The position numbers were made by a program, and so were the translations under genes. Below, in pieces: positions 11,500 through 25,640 of a stretch of 64,000 bases of DNA (positions within the stretch are counted from its first letter, which is position 1; each line of letters starts with the position of its first letter). Below the pieces are notes generated by a model. That model was not told where the DNA came from. It ran no database searches and was given only the letters and a program-made list of their open reading frames with translations. The stretch lies in contig NC_053045.1 in assembly GCF_003473485.1 (NCBI RefSeq), positions 36,678,494 to 36,742,493 of the forward strand. Direction: 5' to 3'. The stretch comes from Medicago truncatula (Eukaryota; Streptophyta; Magnoliopsida; Fabales; Fabaceae).

Positions 11500-12984
11500 A
11501 CTTCCATGGAAGAAAAGTGCACAATAAACATATCATGAAACCACTTAACTCATTCTATCCCATATGTGGTTCCATATCCTTTTCAATGGGGAGCTCCTAC
11601 ATTTTATGATGGCGAAACATTCACCATGTTAATATCATCTACGTCATTTTAGCTTCTTCAAAAAAAAATTTAAAAAATAGCATCTACGTGACTACGTCGG
11701 TGGATGTATATTTTTGCTTCTCAAGTCGGTGAATGTTAATTGATCTATCAATATTAAAAGATCAGTTTTATTTTTACTCATTATTCTGAACAAAAGTTGG
11801 TTAGAGTTTGAACATTAATTAATTACTGTTTTAAACAAGAATGATTTTTTTCTTCTTCTGTGATCCCGTTTATGCAAGTCTGAAACGACAATAAACTGCT
11901 GCTCGAGAGTGGCGGTTAATTAATCAAATTGGTTAGAGTTTCTCTGAATTTTATAATTCTTATAATAATTTTAAAATATATTAACAAATCAATCTAACTC
12001 AATCCCATTATGATTCACTTAACTTTTGGGTTAATAATGAACCGATCGCAAAAAATGTGAACTGATATTTTGCAACTTTAATCACTGATTGTTGGCAAAT
12101 AATAAAATTTGCAGTAAAGATGAGCTTCATACGGGGCTTAGATAAAACTATTTAAATTTATCCTTCAAAGTTCAAACAAAATAGTATTGTCAAACGTATC
12201 TACTTTTTTCCAAAAAAATTGAATTCTTGACGGTATTAATTATTTTTTAACAAAAATGTTTTCATATATCATCTTTTTGTCACTACTAAGTAATGAATGG
12301 TATCAAGAGTAAACTTGAAAAAAGTTATCAACTTTTTATTTATTTAAAGCTCTTATTGTTAAAGGTCAATTTTAATTTATAGTTTATAAGTTTATATGAT
12401 TAAATCAGATATATTTTTGGTTCCTATAAAAAAAAATTAAAAAATTTCAAGTGTTAGTCCTCTATCAATTTTTTGTCTTAGAATTTTTTTATCATCACTT
12501 ATGATCCATGTTTTAAAGTCAAATCATGTGTATACTTCACAATTTTGAATGAATTTGGATTTTTTAATGAAATTTGGATTTTTTTTAACAAGATATGAAT
12601 TAAATATGAATTTTTAAGCGCTAAAAACTTGAAAATTTATATTTAAATCATCCCTTTTTTTAAAAAAAAAATCATATTTAATTCATCCCTTTTTAAAAAA
12701 ATCCTTTCTAGACTTTGTTTTAATGATCACACTTTCTTTTTGTTATAATTTTGTCTTATGCTTATTGTTACTTATGCGCGCGCAAACACATATATAGAGT
12801 TTTTTTTTGTTATGCACGCACACACATATATAGAGGTTTTTTAAGAAAAAACCCTAGTTTTTTCATTCAATAAATTGACTATAAAAGAAGAGATTTTTAG
12901 TTTATTTTAGGAGCATCAGAACTTGAAGGATCTGTGTTCATGAATGTGTTAATCAAACGTTTACTTTGTTTGAGCACCTTACTT
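11500..12984. other. Intergenic stretch, no supported gene
   Basis: AT-rich with no credible coding frame. It contains a possible tail insertion at 12639-12694, a 36-nt A-rich insertion between CATCTACGT repeats at 11636-11689, and a roughly 35-bp tandem duplication around 12772-12835 (ACACATATATAGAG twice). Confidence 0.5.
12639..12694 (+). mobile_element. Possible micro-insertion, 21-bp duplication with one mismatch
   Basis: ATATTTAA(A/T)TCATCCCTTTTT occurs at 12639-12659 and 12674-12694, separated by 14 nt (TTAAAAAAAAAATC). A simple tandem slip is an alternative in such AT-rich sequence. Confidence 0.4.
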
Positions 12985-13931
12985 GTTAACTAGGATGAAG
13001 CTTTATGGTCGTTGTTGTTTAGACAATATATCCATGTTTCTTTTGAGTTAGCGGAGGACAAGTCGATTTCTGTAGCATCATTGTTCTCTTTAGGTTGAGA
13101 CGAGGGGGGAGAGGCGTGGAAGTGGAGGAGGAGGCTGTGGGCGTGGGAGGAGGAGTTGGTAGCAGAGTGTAGGTTGTTACTTGCTAATGTCACTTTGCAG
13201 TTAAATGTTTCAGATACATGGCTTTGGCACCCAGATACTACAGGTGGTTATTCAGTTCGTTCAGGTTACCAGACCCTCTCTGCCCAGATTTCTCCGGTGT
13301 TAGAGGATTCAGAGAAACTTATATGGCACTCTCAGGTTCCATCAAAGGTTTCTATCTTAGCTTGGCGGTTGCTTCGAGACAGACTACCAACAAAATCCAA
13401 TCTCATGAACCGTGGCATTACTCATGCGGATGACTCTCTTTGTTTGGCGGGTTGCGGTCAAATTGAAAGCGCGCAACACTTGTTTATTAATTGCAGTTTT
13501 TTCGGTTCTCTTTGGCAGCATGTCAGATTTTGGCTTGGTTTTTCAGGTGTTGATCACAACGTCCCAAGCACCCACTTCTCTTAGTTTACAAATTACTTGG
13601 GTGGTCAGAGGAGTGGTAGATCATTTCTTCAGCTTTTGTGGCTTCTTTGTGAGTGGCTCATATGAAAAGAACGTAATAATAGAATTTTTAATAATGTTCA
13701 TTCTTCCATTATGGAGCTTTCGGAAAAAGTTAAGTTCCACACTTATTGGTGGTTAAAGGCGAGCAGTGGCGGTCGAACCCGTTGTGTTGTTTGGGTATCG
13801 GCCATTGCTAGTCCTTGTAAATATTTGTCACACATCTTGTTGTTGTTGAACGTCTTTTAAATACACCTTATACTTAAAAGGCGTCTTGGTTGTTATTAAT
13901 ATATTGCATTTTAGTTTCTTAAAAAAAAAAG
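12985..13931 (+). pseudogene. 5'-truncated LINE with degraded RT C-terminus
   Basis: The reading runs FELAEDKSISVASLFSLG, an in-frame stop near 13096, WKWRRRLWAWEEELVAECR, then WHPDTTGGYSVRSGY, HSQVPSKVSILAWRLLRDRL and the zinc knuckle CLAGCGQIESAQHLFINC. These are the order and motifs of plant LINE reverse-transcriptase C-termini. The frame shifts after about 13580 and resumes as WLIWKERNNRIFN. The element ends in a poly(A) run at 13921-13931. It lacks RT catalytic and endonuclease domains and carries at least one stop and one frameshift, so it is a dead copy. Confidence 0.85.
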
Positions 13932-14248
13932 AGTTTATGTTAATATATTGAATTTGTATCAACTATGACCAGGTTGTTTCTATGAGTTAATAACAAGACG
14001 ATATTATAGTGCATAATTGTCAAGGTGAGCCAATCCTACTGGTTAGAAAGTTCAATCTAACTCAATCCCATCCACTTAAATTGGGGTTTAAATGAACCGA
14101 TCAAAATCACTCAAAAATGTGAGCTGGTATTTTGCAACTCCAGTCAAACGCGGTTGACATGCAAGCCATAACTTTGCAGACATACTGTGACTCCTATCAT
14201 TAAGGGAGAGAATATGATGTTAGCTCCCATGTCATGGATAATATAATA

Positions 14249-14571
14249 ATAGTACACAGGGCCGGCCCATAGCCCGTCGAGGTTGGGCGACGACACCGGG
14301 CCTCCAATTTTTTGGGGTCCAAAATATTTTTTTTTTATATGTAAGATACAAAAATAATGATTATATATCTATTAAAAACGAATTTATTCAATTTGTACAG
14401 CTTGCTTTAGTGGCGTGGCCACTATTTGTTGAGTGTGAGGTCATGTGTTCAAGATCCACCAAAGTGTGATTTTTAATTTATTTTTCTGGGGCCCAGATTT
14501 TTATTTTTTTTGCATCCCTTATAAAATTAAAATCGGACCTATGAATTTATTAAGACGGCCCTGATAATACA
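14249..14571. mobile_element. hAT-like nonautonomous element, 8-bp TSD
   Basis: The element (about 14257-14563, 307 bp) begins CAGGGCCGGCCC and ends GACGGCCCTG, the CAGGG-type terminus of hAT elements. Its flanks ATAGTACA and ATAATACA are an 8-bp duplication with one mismatch. It is GC-richer at the ends than its surroundings and has no transposase frame. It sits at the left border of repeat copy 3. Confidence 0.82.
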
Positions 14572-14676
14572 TATTCAATTGCAAATGGATGTAATGAATG
14601 CAAACTTTCACGTTTTTCGCGTGGTTCATGCGCAGTAGCACTTTTATGCACATGCAGTGCCGCTATTGGGTGAAAT

Positions 14677-14718
14677 AACCAAAATTTCAAATTCTTTTTT
14701 AAAGAACCAAAATTTCAA
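14677..14718 (-). mobile_element. Micro-insertion, 14-bp target duplication
   Basis: AACCAAAATTTCAA is repeated around 14 nt (ATTCTTTTTTAAAG). The copy-1 counterpart near 2338 (AAACCAAATTTCAAGT) shows the uninterrupted site. Confidence 0.5.
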
Positions 14719-15470
14719 GTTTTTTAACAGCAAAATTTATTAATAATTAAGTCTTGCTCAAGACGAATACGACCAGTAAGACAGAAATTATAAAAAAAAA
14801 TTACACTATATATAAGCGGAACATCCAAAAAAACATGCACACACCGTACATCATCAACACCGATAAAAAACAAACCTCTAAAATCAAATCAACACGAATA
14901 CTAATGAGCTAAACAACATGAAAGCTGTCATCAACATTTACGGTTCTTTTAATTTCTCAACTGGTCATTTGGTGAAAACAAATATTTTTGCAGCTGTTTA
15001 CTTTACGTTATACTGATGATGTCAAACCTCATGTCGGTAGCACACTGGTGTATTGGGCCACATGACTCCACAGCCACTTATGACAATTTCAATGCCCCTA
15101 CCGTTGGAATATATTATTATTTAATTATATTTCAATGTGTTTATATAGCTAAATATTTTTATAATAACTAACATTTAGATGGGTATCGTGTTAGTTGTTT
15201 TAATTGCGCTAACGCATATAAATTATAAACAATAATTTTTATAAAATTTTATTTTATTTTTTAAAAAATGAAATTTTGATTTTGATTAAAAATATAGGTA
15301 ATGATATTTTGAATTTTCATATTGCAATAAATTATACTTATTTTTTTCAATGACACCAACAATATAGCAAATGTAATATAAATTCTTATCTGTTTGAAAG
15401 ACACCAATAATATAACATTTTTATAAGCAAATTTGTTTAAGGGTATGATTGAAAGTGAAAAAATCGGTTC

Positions 15471-15627
15471 AACCATGTATTCTCTTTATACATTGTTTTT
15501 TTTAACAAGCCAAAATGAAATGCATTACTTACAACGGTAATTCTCCCCGCACAAGACGTGCTGAAAGAGAACACCAAATAAAATTATATTAAGTCACTCC
15601 AAAACCATATATTCTCTTTATACGTTG
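15471..15627 (-). mobile_element. LINE 3'-end fragment with long target duplication
   Basis: The insert (about 15496-15602) is, on the minus strand, a LINE 3' UTR end: the CACGTCTTGTGCGGGGAGAA-type motif, GCATTTCATTTTGGCTTG and poly(A). It is flanked by a 25-bp repeat with two mismatches (AACCATGTATTCTCTTTATA... at 15471 and 15603). Copy 1 near 4100-4120 has a single uninterrupted TGTATTCTCTTTATA. Confidence 0.75.
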
Positions 15628-15630
15628 TAT

Positions 15631-15793
15631 AAATTATATTAGTGTCCCCGTGAGCTTTGCTCAGTTGATAGAGACAAATGCATTTTATATGCAGGGGCCG
15701 GGGTTCGAACCCCGGACACTCCACTTCTCCACATTTAAAATGTGTGAGCTTCAGCCACTAGACTACCTGACCAAAAAAAAAAATTATATTAGT
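15631..15793 (+). mobile_element. SINE, tRNA-derived, 13-bp TSD
   Basis: A 13-bp perfect duplication AAATTATATTAGT (15631-15643 and 15781-15793) flanks about 137 bp. The body has box A-like GTGAGCTTTGCTCAGTTGAT, box B-like GGGGTTCGAACCCC, a unique part with TGTGTGAGCTTCAGCCACTA and a CTGACC poly(A) end. Pol III promoter boxes look intact. Related truncated copies are at 3138 and 51160. Confidence 0.9.
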
Positions 15794-15814
15794 TAATTAT
15801 CAACTATGAGTTTT

Positions 15815-16338
15815 TGTTGATTAATAATCATATAAAATAAAAAAAAACTAATTAGATTTTTATTTGGATAATTAATTATTTTAATTAACTTATAGACTCA
15901 ATATAAGTGAATGTTTGGATGACTCATTAATGGAATAATGAGAAATCCTAATTAATTTTCATCCTATACAATTTTTTTTTTGTTGAAGGAATCCTATACA
16001 AGGTTATGGTGCCTCAATATATCGTACACATGCATATTCTTTCTTCTTCCTCATTTGAAGAGAATTTGAGGCATAACGAGTACTAAATGAAGAAGAACGA
16101 AATTAGTTGCCGCCAACTTTTCTTGTGTTTTTCATATCATTAGCGGATGTCATTTTTATCATGGATCCAAATATTTTTAATACCTTTAATCTATATCTTT
16201 GATAGATCAAATATGTTGTAGATCTAATCATATTCATGCTCAATGTTTTATTTATTATTTCCTCTAATTATTATTATTTTTGTTTTCTATTAAGCCTGTC
16301 CTATGAAATTGTATCGTTACTTAGAACTAATTCTAACA
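15815..16338 (+). repeat. Possible degraded Copia-type LTR plus primer-binding site
   Basis: The block ends TTCTAACA and is followed by AATTGTATCAGAGTGGGC, close to the TGGTATCAGAGC complement of initiator tRNA-Met used by plant Copia elements. The copy-1 counterpart (about 4160-4640) keeps a TATATAAGG promoter-like box. A start at TGTTGATTAATAATC (15815) is a guess. No gag-pol follows. Low certainty. Confidence 0.3.
15961..16001 (-). mobile_element. Micro-insertion, 11-bp target duplication
   Basis: ATCCTATACAA is repeated around 19 nt (T tract plus GTTGAAGGA). Copy 1 reads CCATCCTATATAAGGC near 4305 without the insert, so the empty site is visible. Confidence 0.65.
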
Positions 16339-16806
16339 AATTGTATCAGAGTGGGCCTTCGTGTTTTATTTATTTATTGAGATATATTTTGATTAGAGCA
16401 ATTATTAAACACACAAGAGTGAGCTGTATGTGCCCATCAATTCAGTTGGTCTTATTTTTTCTTTCTCTCTTTATATACACATGCTACTTGTTGATGAACA
16501 ACATAGGATTAGGAGGTTAGAACACAATTATAAGAGAGAATGAATTGTTCTGGAAATAATATAGTGAACAAGAGGGTGCAACATAAGATTGAACAAAAAC
16601 AAACTCGCTCATCAATCTCACTTGGTACTCTCTCATGCTTACTTTCACTTCCTTCCATGTTTTTTTAATGGCCTCAATCCATATTTTTTTTCTTTCTACA
16701 AAACAATCCATGCTAATATAGTACGTAGTACTTTTTAAATGGAATATTCATCGTAATTTCTTTTAAAGTTTGAGATCTTCCAAATTTTGTGCGGTGAACT
16801 TATTAA

Positions 16807-17131
16807 AGGTTATTTGAGTTAAAAAAAATTTTGGTCCCAATTGATATGTAAACTAATATGTAGAATTCATATTTTTGGATAAAATTTTGCAGAATATTAT
16901 AAGTTTTGTTAAAAAATTCTAATTATTTTTTAGAACGATTTTACAATATTCTACACATTTCTGCACAATTTTATTAAAAAAAAAAATACAAAAATTAACT
17001 TAAAAATAGGGACCAAAAATAGTGATTGAAAATTTTATAGGGACTAAAAGTTGAAGGAAAATTTTAGAGGGACTAAAATAAAAAGTTAGTATATTCATAG
17101 GGACCAAAAAAATATTTAACCATAGTTATTT
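16807..17131. mobile_element. MITE-like insertion in repeat copy 3
   Basis: About 307 bp with inverted ends GTTAAA...TTTTGGTCCC and GGGACCAAAAAAATATTTAAC, and several internal GGGACTAAAA repeats. The copy-1 (about 5203) and copy-2 (about 11310) flanks read TATT(A/T)A(T/A)AGTTATTTTGAAGTAG straight through, so the insertion is specific to copy 3. The flanks A(G)GTTATTT and TAGTTATTT resemble a 9-bp duplication with two mismatches. Its ends resemble those of the 5850 element. Confidence 0.6.
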
Positions 17132-17317
17132 TGAAGTAGTCACCTGTGCATAATTTTTTTGAAGTATCTTTTTATATTTTCTGTTCTTTTCATTTGGTTT
17201 GTATTTTTTTGGGATGAAATTAATGAATTAGAGTCTAATTTGGTGTTGGTGCAGGTTCAACTTGCTGGAAATTATGTCAAAGGAAGTTGTATACGAGAAC
17301 ATACATATAAGCTCTAT

Positions 17318-17427
17318 CATGTATTTGATAGTGTCAACTAGTACAGAAAACCTATCTATCTAGCTACACAATCAAAATATGTTAGATAGATAAGTTTTAT
17401 GTAGTAGTTGACATTATCAAATACATG
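17318..17427. repeat. Long near-perfect hairpin, copy 3
   Basis: The two 45-nt arms (CATGTATTTGATAGTGTCAA... and its inverse) differ at only four positions, one of which would be a G:U pair in RNA, around a loop of about 20 nt. It is shorter and better paired than the 5418 copy. Small-RNA precursor or tiny MITE; it cannot be decided from sequence alone. Confidence 0.75.
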
Positions 17428-18189
17428 AAAGAACTTGAGAACGTTTAGAAGTTTTAGAAGAACAAAACAAAATCAGAGTCACGCTGGGGTCGTTCTGACC
17501 AAACCAGACCTCTGTAGCGATGACGATTTCTCGTCATTTGATGAGAACATTTGATGAGACCTCTGCAGCGATAACTATTTCATGTGGAAGCAAGAGTGTT
17601 AGGGAAAGCTATGTTGATTTGGATCCAATGACATAAGTACAAGGGTTCTAGTTAAAATTATGGTCAAGATTCAAAAATTTAAACTATTTATTTTCAAAAA
17701 CAATGTCTTATCTTTTGGAGATTGAATCCTCGACATTACCATCATTATTACTCAGGTATATGTTTTTTATTTTTGGTCATGTAGATTAGTGGGGTGTCCG
17801 GGTTCGAACTCAGGTAGGGACTATTACTATTATTATACTGACAAATCGTTCTGAACAAACAAAAATGAGATATACTACCACATGGAAAAAAATTTACTCT
17901 CTAGTACATGGGAACAAAAACAACAAAGTATAGCGAAGAAGTATAAAAAATACAATCAACCAATGCCCAAACAAGGGTAATACTCAAAAGCATTTATGTC
18001 ATGAATAATACATATTCAATTGCAAATGGGTGACAAAAGCAAATCTTCACAAATAATGAATGATCTTGTCGATCGTAAATACCGTAAACAACTTATGCAT
18101 CGAAAATGAAAACAATATTTAAGAGTCATCTACGGTATTTACGAGTTCAAGCGCAGTGGTACTTGTCATCAATGATATATAAAAAATGA

Positions 18190-18530
18190 TTTTCTCTTTT
18201 TTCATATGGTTCATGCGCAGTGGTACTTTTAATTTTATGCACATGCAGTAGCACTAGTGGTTGTAAGCCAATGTTAAACCTGAATCATTGAAAAAGATTC
18301 TTAATTTAAACTCTAAAGGACAAACCTCTGATCCGTCGTTTTCGTGTACCAAGCTATGCAATTTTACTTAGAAGTAACATTTATGGTGCTTTACATTATT
18401 TTTTGAAGGAATGGTGCTTTTAATTTCTCAACTGGTCATTTGGTGAAAACCAATATTTTTTCAGCTGTTTACTGTACGTTATATTGATGATGCCAGCCCT
18501 AATGTGGGTGACATACTAGTGTATGCAGTA
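18190..18530. repeat. Near-identical copy of 9500-9840
   Basis: From GTTCATGCGCAGTGGTACTT to GACATACTAGTGTATGCAGTA the two stretches are nearly base-identical over about 340 bp, far closer than to the other copies. It includes the same micro-insertion (about 18390). A recent duplication that stops about 550 bp upstream of the DIM1 gene. Confidence 0.8.
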
Positions 18531-19007
18531 TTTTTTTAGCTACCAAGTTGCATATTTTTTTACCCAATGCAAACTCATTTGCTAGGGAATATAATTTCAT
18601 TCTCTTCAAAGTCTTAGTCACCAAAATCTTCGTAAAGAGTTGACCCATACCCTATAAAGGTGTAAATTCAATTCATGTTGTCAACGTGAAGATCTCTTTC
18701 ATGGACGTTCTATAATTATCTTTGTTAGCGTTCATTGAAGTTTTCTCTGATGAACCTCCGAAACCCAACTCATCTAAACTTTTTCTTATAAAAAACATAG
18801 CTAAAAAACAAAAAGTAATCATATATTTAAGTTTAAGACAAAATATTGTATTGATGAAATTATTTAAATTAAAACATATATGGCTAATTAGATTAATTTT
18901 TAAATTAAGGTCGGGGGATGGTTGCGTTATGTGAACGTTTGGAATAAGGAAATTAGGAGGAGAGAAAGAACAGGGAGTTTCCAGAGACTTCTTTTGGCAC
19001 CTTCCTT

Positions 19008-19024
19008 CATATTACTATATATCC
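19008..19024 (+). promoter_or_regulatory. Likely TATA box of the DIM1 gene
   Basis: CTATATATCC lies about 65 bp upstream of the ATG at 19082, leaving room for a short 5' leader. Confidence 0.45.
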
Positions 19025-19081
19025 CTTTGGTGCATTGCCTTTTTGTAGCTTGATTATTAGAACACAATATAGAGAAAAAGG

Positions 19082-19663
19082 ATGTCCTACTTGCTTCCAC
19101 ACTTGCACTCCGGATGGGCTGTTGATCAAGCCATTCTCTGCGAAGAAGAACGACTCGTCGTTATTCGCTTCGGCCATGATTGGGATGACACTTGCATGCA
19201 GGTACGTGCATACCTATATTCATACAATATGGTTAAAAAATTATTCACATACATCAATTTTACAACTATGTTTTTTGCTTATATTTTATCTTGGGGGGAG
19301 TAATTAATCTTTACTTTCTATCATTCATTCCCATGTTAACTTGTAACTCTTCAGATGGATGAAGTGCTGGCATCAGTTGCTGAGACCATCAAAAATTTTG
19401 CGGTTATATACTTGGTGGACATTACAGAGGTGCCTGATTTTAACACCATGTATGAGTTGTATGATCCCTGCACGGTTATGTTTTTCTTTAGGAACAAACA
19501 CATTATGATTGACCTTGGAACAGGTAACAACAATAAGATTAATTGGGCTCTCAGAGACAAACAAGAGTTCATTGATATCGTTGAAACTGTCTTCCATGGT
19601 GCAAGGAAAGGACGTGGTCTTGTCATCTCTCCCAAAGATTACTCTACCAAATACCGCTACTAA
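19082..19663 (+). CDS. YLS8: DIM1/YLS8, U5 snRNP 15-kDa thioredoxin-like splicing factor
   Basis: Two exons, 19082-19201 and 19355-19663. The GT-AG intron (GTACGT...TTCAG) is in phase 0 and joins MSYLLPHLHSGWAVDQAIL...DDTCMQ to MDEVLASVAETIKNFAVIYL. The product is 142 residues, exactly the length of eukaryotic Dim1/Dib1/TXNL4A. It has the thioredoxin-like fold but no CxxC redox pair. In the family it sits in the U5 snRNP and U4/U6.U5 tri-snRNP and is required for pre-mRNA splicing in the nucleus. The C-terminal LVISPKDYSTKYRY is the conserved family end. The start is fixed by the canonical MSYLLPHL. The gene is convergent with the methyltransferase gene downstream (about 465 bp between stop codons). 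No defects seen. Confidence 0.96.
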
Positions 19664-20128
19664 CTTTGTGCTTACCTATGAGCCACAGACACAGAAAACC
19701 AGATACGAAACTAATACTGACATGTCGAACACTGGACACGCCTTTAACTTGAAGTGTTGGTGTTACATATCTAAATTGTGGATTCTACTATTGTATCATC
19801 TTTCTTGTGATAGTAAGAATGTACCAAATTCCTTTTCATTATATCATGTCACAACTTTTGTACTTCAAAAATTGAATTATTATACTGTAGGGCAAAGGGA
19901 CGTATGTTTACTGCTTCCTTAAATCCAGTCATACAATGCAATACTAAAATTATTAACGTTATCTTTTGCAATGCAACTCTTACAATGCAGAGCATACCAA
20001 GGAGCTACTGAAGAAAAATTTCAAAAAATAATTAAATAAAAAGAGAAAAGTGTCGTATAATGTTAAATACACTAAAATCAACTCTAGTATGTCATATAAC
20101 ACTTGATCATTTTAATTTGATTAAGCTA

Positions 20129-23795
<3,667 letters not shown>

Positions 23796-23834
23796 TTTGC
23801 TACAATCTTCTTTCTCAGTAGTAATTGTAAACAC

Positions 23835-24389
23835 CTCTCTCTACCGGCTAAGTTCTTCTCGCTCTGCAAATATTAATTATTATGGGATCAATATATTGCA
23901 CTCCACTGGCTTATGAACAGACTACTAATCCTTAGTGCAGTACATAAACGTAAAAAAAATGTATATATATTTGGTCAATCAATAAACGTAAATTTCAAAA
24001 TTAATTTTGAAATTAAAAACTTATGCAAATATATAGCCTCTTCTCATCCGGAACTATTTTATTTAAGATTGGACAATTAATCTTCACCATATATCTTTCG
24101 AAAAGAAAATTCATGTACACTCGCTAAGTTGCGTGCTAATAGTTCAGACCATCCATTTTGTCACGATCAATGAGTCTCCCTCTTGTTTATCATCTGCTTT
24201 TTTAACAGGTGATGATTTAGGTGTGTCATTTTCTAATGACCTAATTTTTTTTTTCTCTTTTTTGTTTTCTTTTTCTTTTCTCCTGTTCTCATGTAACCAA
24301 AAAAAAATTAGAATCATTTATGGATGCAAAATCATTTGATAGAAGAGAATTTATAGGAGCACGACGATGACTAACTAAGGAACCAGGAG
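23835..24389. other. Intergenic stretch upstream of both flanking genes
   Basis: Shared upstream region of the methyltransferase (-) and the small gene at 24639 (+). AT-rich, with no recognised element. Confidence 0.4.
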
Positions 24390-25640
24390 GGATAACTAAA
24401 CAAACTATAGGCTAACAGCATAACTGATATAACTAACAGGCAGTTACAGTTAATATTTCATACTTATAGTGGAAAAAGAAGATCAAGAACCAAGTTTTAA
24501 ATTTCCAATAATAATAAATAAAACATGTTATATCTTAATCAAGATATTAAAAAGAAAAAAATAAAATAAAAACCTTTAACGTTTGCTGCATCTTAATAAC
24601 TAACCATGTGTGTGTATATAAAAGCTATAATCATATCCATGGCAATACAATCAATGTCTACTACCAAAAACTCTAAATTAGAATTGCTAGGAGGAAAACA
24701 GTTTCAAGGCACATTCAAGGCAAAACCATTTTCCCTCAAAGGAAAATGTATCAAGAAGAGAAAACTCATCTCCATTAGTGTGGTTGCAACAAAAATAAAG
24801 TCGTCATCAGAAGAAGAAAAAGTTCATGATCATGAGCAAACTCATTACAAAAAATTAGTAGGTAATTTTATTGACGATCAAGAAGTGAAGATGACTTTGT
24901 CTCACTGGAAAGAACTGAGAATACCCCTGAAAATAAAGTATGAGAGACAAATTGCTCGACTCCAACTTGAGCAAATTCAAAACACCGCTGGCTTTAACGA
25001 CGACATGAATGCTTTGCATGATTTCCAGAAGCTCGTTGGGTGTTCCATGACTTATCCCACATACACAAGGATACAATGTTTTGGTATTGAAGCTAACCAA
25101 AATGAAGAACGTTTTCTTTATGGTTCTTGAAATATTGAGATGAAGTAACATTTCTCAATATAGATTATCTTTCATTTTCATTTGCTTGACATGAGAAGAA
25201 CAAGGATTAATCAAAAAACAAATGTAAGTCTTTGTACAAAGATCTTTGTATTTTTTTTTTCTTCTATCAACATTTAAATTGAAATTATTTCTTTTATTTT
25301 GTTTCATGAATTTTATTGATCTATGAAATTATATTATTATTATCAGGTGGGTCAATTATCTTCAACTCATTAACTATCTACAACATCATTGAATGGAGAC
25401 GATGTTTGTTCAACAAGTAATCTTATTTTCTGGTGAAGATGGCTTACTTTGTAGAATTAATTGCTTGCTTCTTTTAGATTTAGAATAATCGATTAGTATT
25501 TGAGGTTATTCTAATATGGAGGAACTTAAATGTAAGCATTGTCTCTATATTTGTTTAGTTTCTTGTCACTTAAGGATGAACTTGATCAATCGTTTCAAAC
25601 ATCCTTGTTATGAGTATAAATAAATCTATAGTTTTGATTC
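24390..25640. repeat. Local duplication module, copy A (contains the 24.6-kb gene)
   Basis: The promoter (GGCTAACAGCATAAC..., CATACTTATAGTGGA), coding region and 3' flank (TGAGATGAAGTAACATTTCTCA, CAACATCATTGAATGGAGACG, ATGGCTTACTTTGTAGAATT) recur in the same order at 26940-28130. The 3' flank alone recurs at 33815-34380. Divergence is moderate, so the duplication is local and not very recent. Confidence 0.75.
24639..25130 (+). CDS. Small protein of unknown function, local paralog family
   Basis: An intronless frame of 163 residues if started at 24639. That ATG lies in CCATGG and the paralogous pseudogene at 27.17 kb has the same MAI start; an upstream in-frame ATG at 24606 would add 11 residues. 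The N-terminal 60 residues are basic and Ser/Thr-rich (SMSTTKNSKLELLGG, FSLKGKCIKKRKL), compatible with a plastid transit peptide, followed by VVATK. The C-terminal half has an amphipathic helical stretch (ERQIARLQLEQIQ) and a hydrophobic DFQKLVGCSMTYPTYTRIQC. I do not recognise the family. Conservation of the frame against a broken paralog is modest support for it being a gene. It could also be an already decaying fragment of a larger protein. Confidence 0.45.
   Translation: MAIQSMSTTKNSKLELLGGKQFQGTFKAKPFSLKGKCIKKRKLISISVVATKIKSSSEEEKVHDHEQTHYKKLVGNFIDDQEVKMTLSHWKELRIPLKIKYERQIARLQLEQIQNTAGFNDDMNALHDFQKLVGCSMTYPTYTRIQCFGIEANQNEERFLYGS

Larger units (their letters stand above)
9236..11500. 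repeat. Triplicated noncoding unit, copy 2
   Basis: 9236-9480 matches 205-560. 9500-9840 is almost identical to 18190-18530 and more distant from 2205-2480 and 14615-15060. 10870-11450 matches 4925-5400 and 16445-17290 (shared CTCACTTGGTATTCTCTCAC and TTGGTGTTGGTGCAGGTT). 9840-10860 between these blocks shows no match and no gene. It lacks the hairpin present in copies 1 and 3. Confidence 0.65.
14578..17880. repeat. Triplicated noncoding unit, copy 3
   Basis: Collinear with copy 1 (2165-5860) over blocks at about 14578-15060, 15065-15480, 15840-16340, 16440-16820, 17125-17420 and 17490-17830. The copies are interrupted by different insertions: here a LINE tail, a SINE, a micro-insertion and a MITE. 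Short frames (for example 16236-16520) are not conserved in copy 1 and are not credible genes. 17880-18190 is unassigned and includes an inverted CGTAAATACCGTA pair (about 18065-18147). Confidence 0.65.

Noticed and set aside
12772..12835. Possible micro-insertion at the ACACATATATAGAG repeat
   Set aside because: The repeated unit and spacer are similar in composition and adjacent; a simple tandem duplication explains it better.
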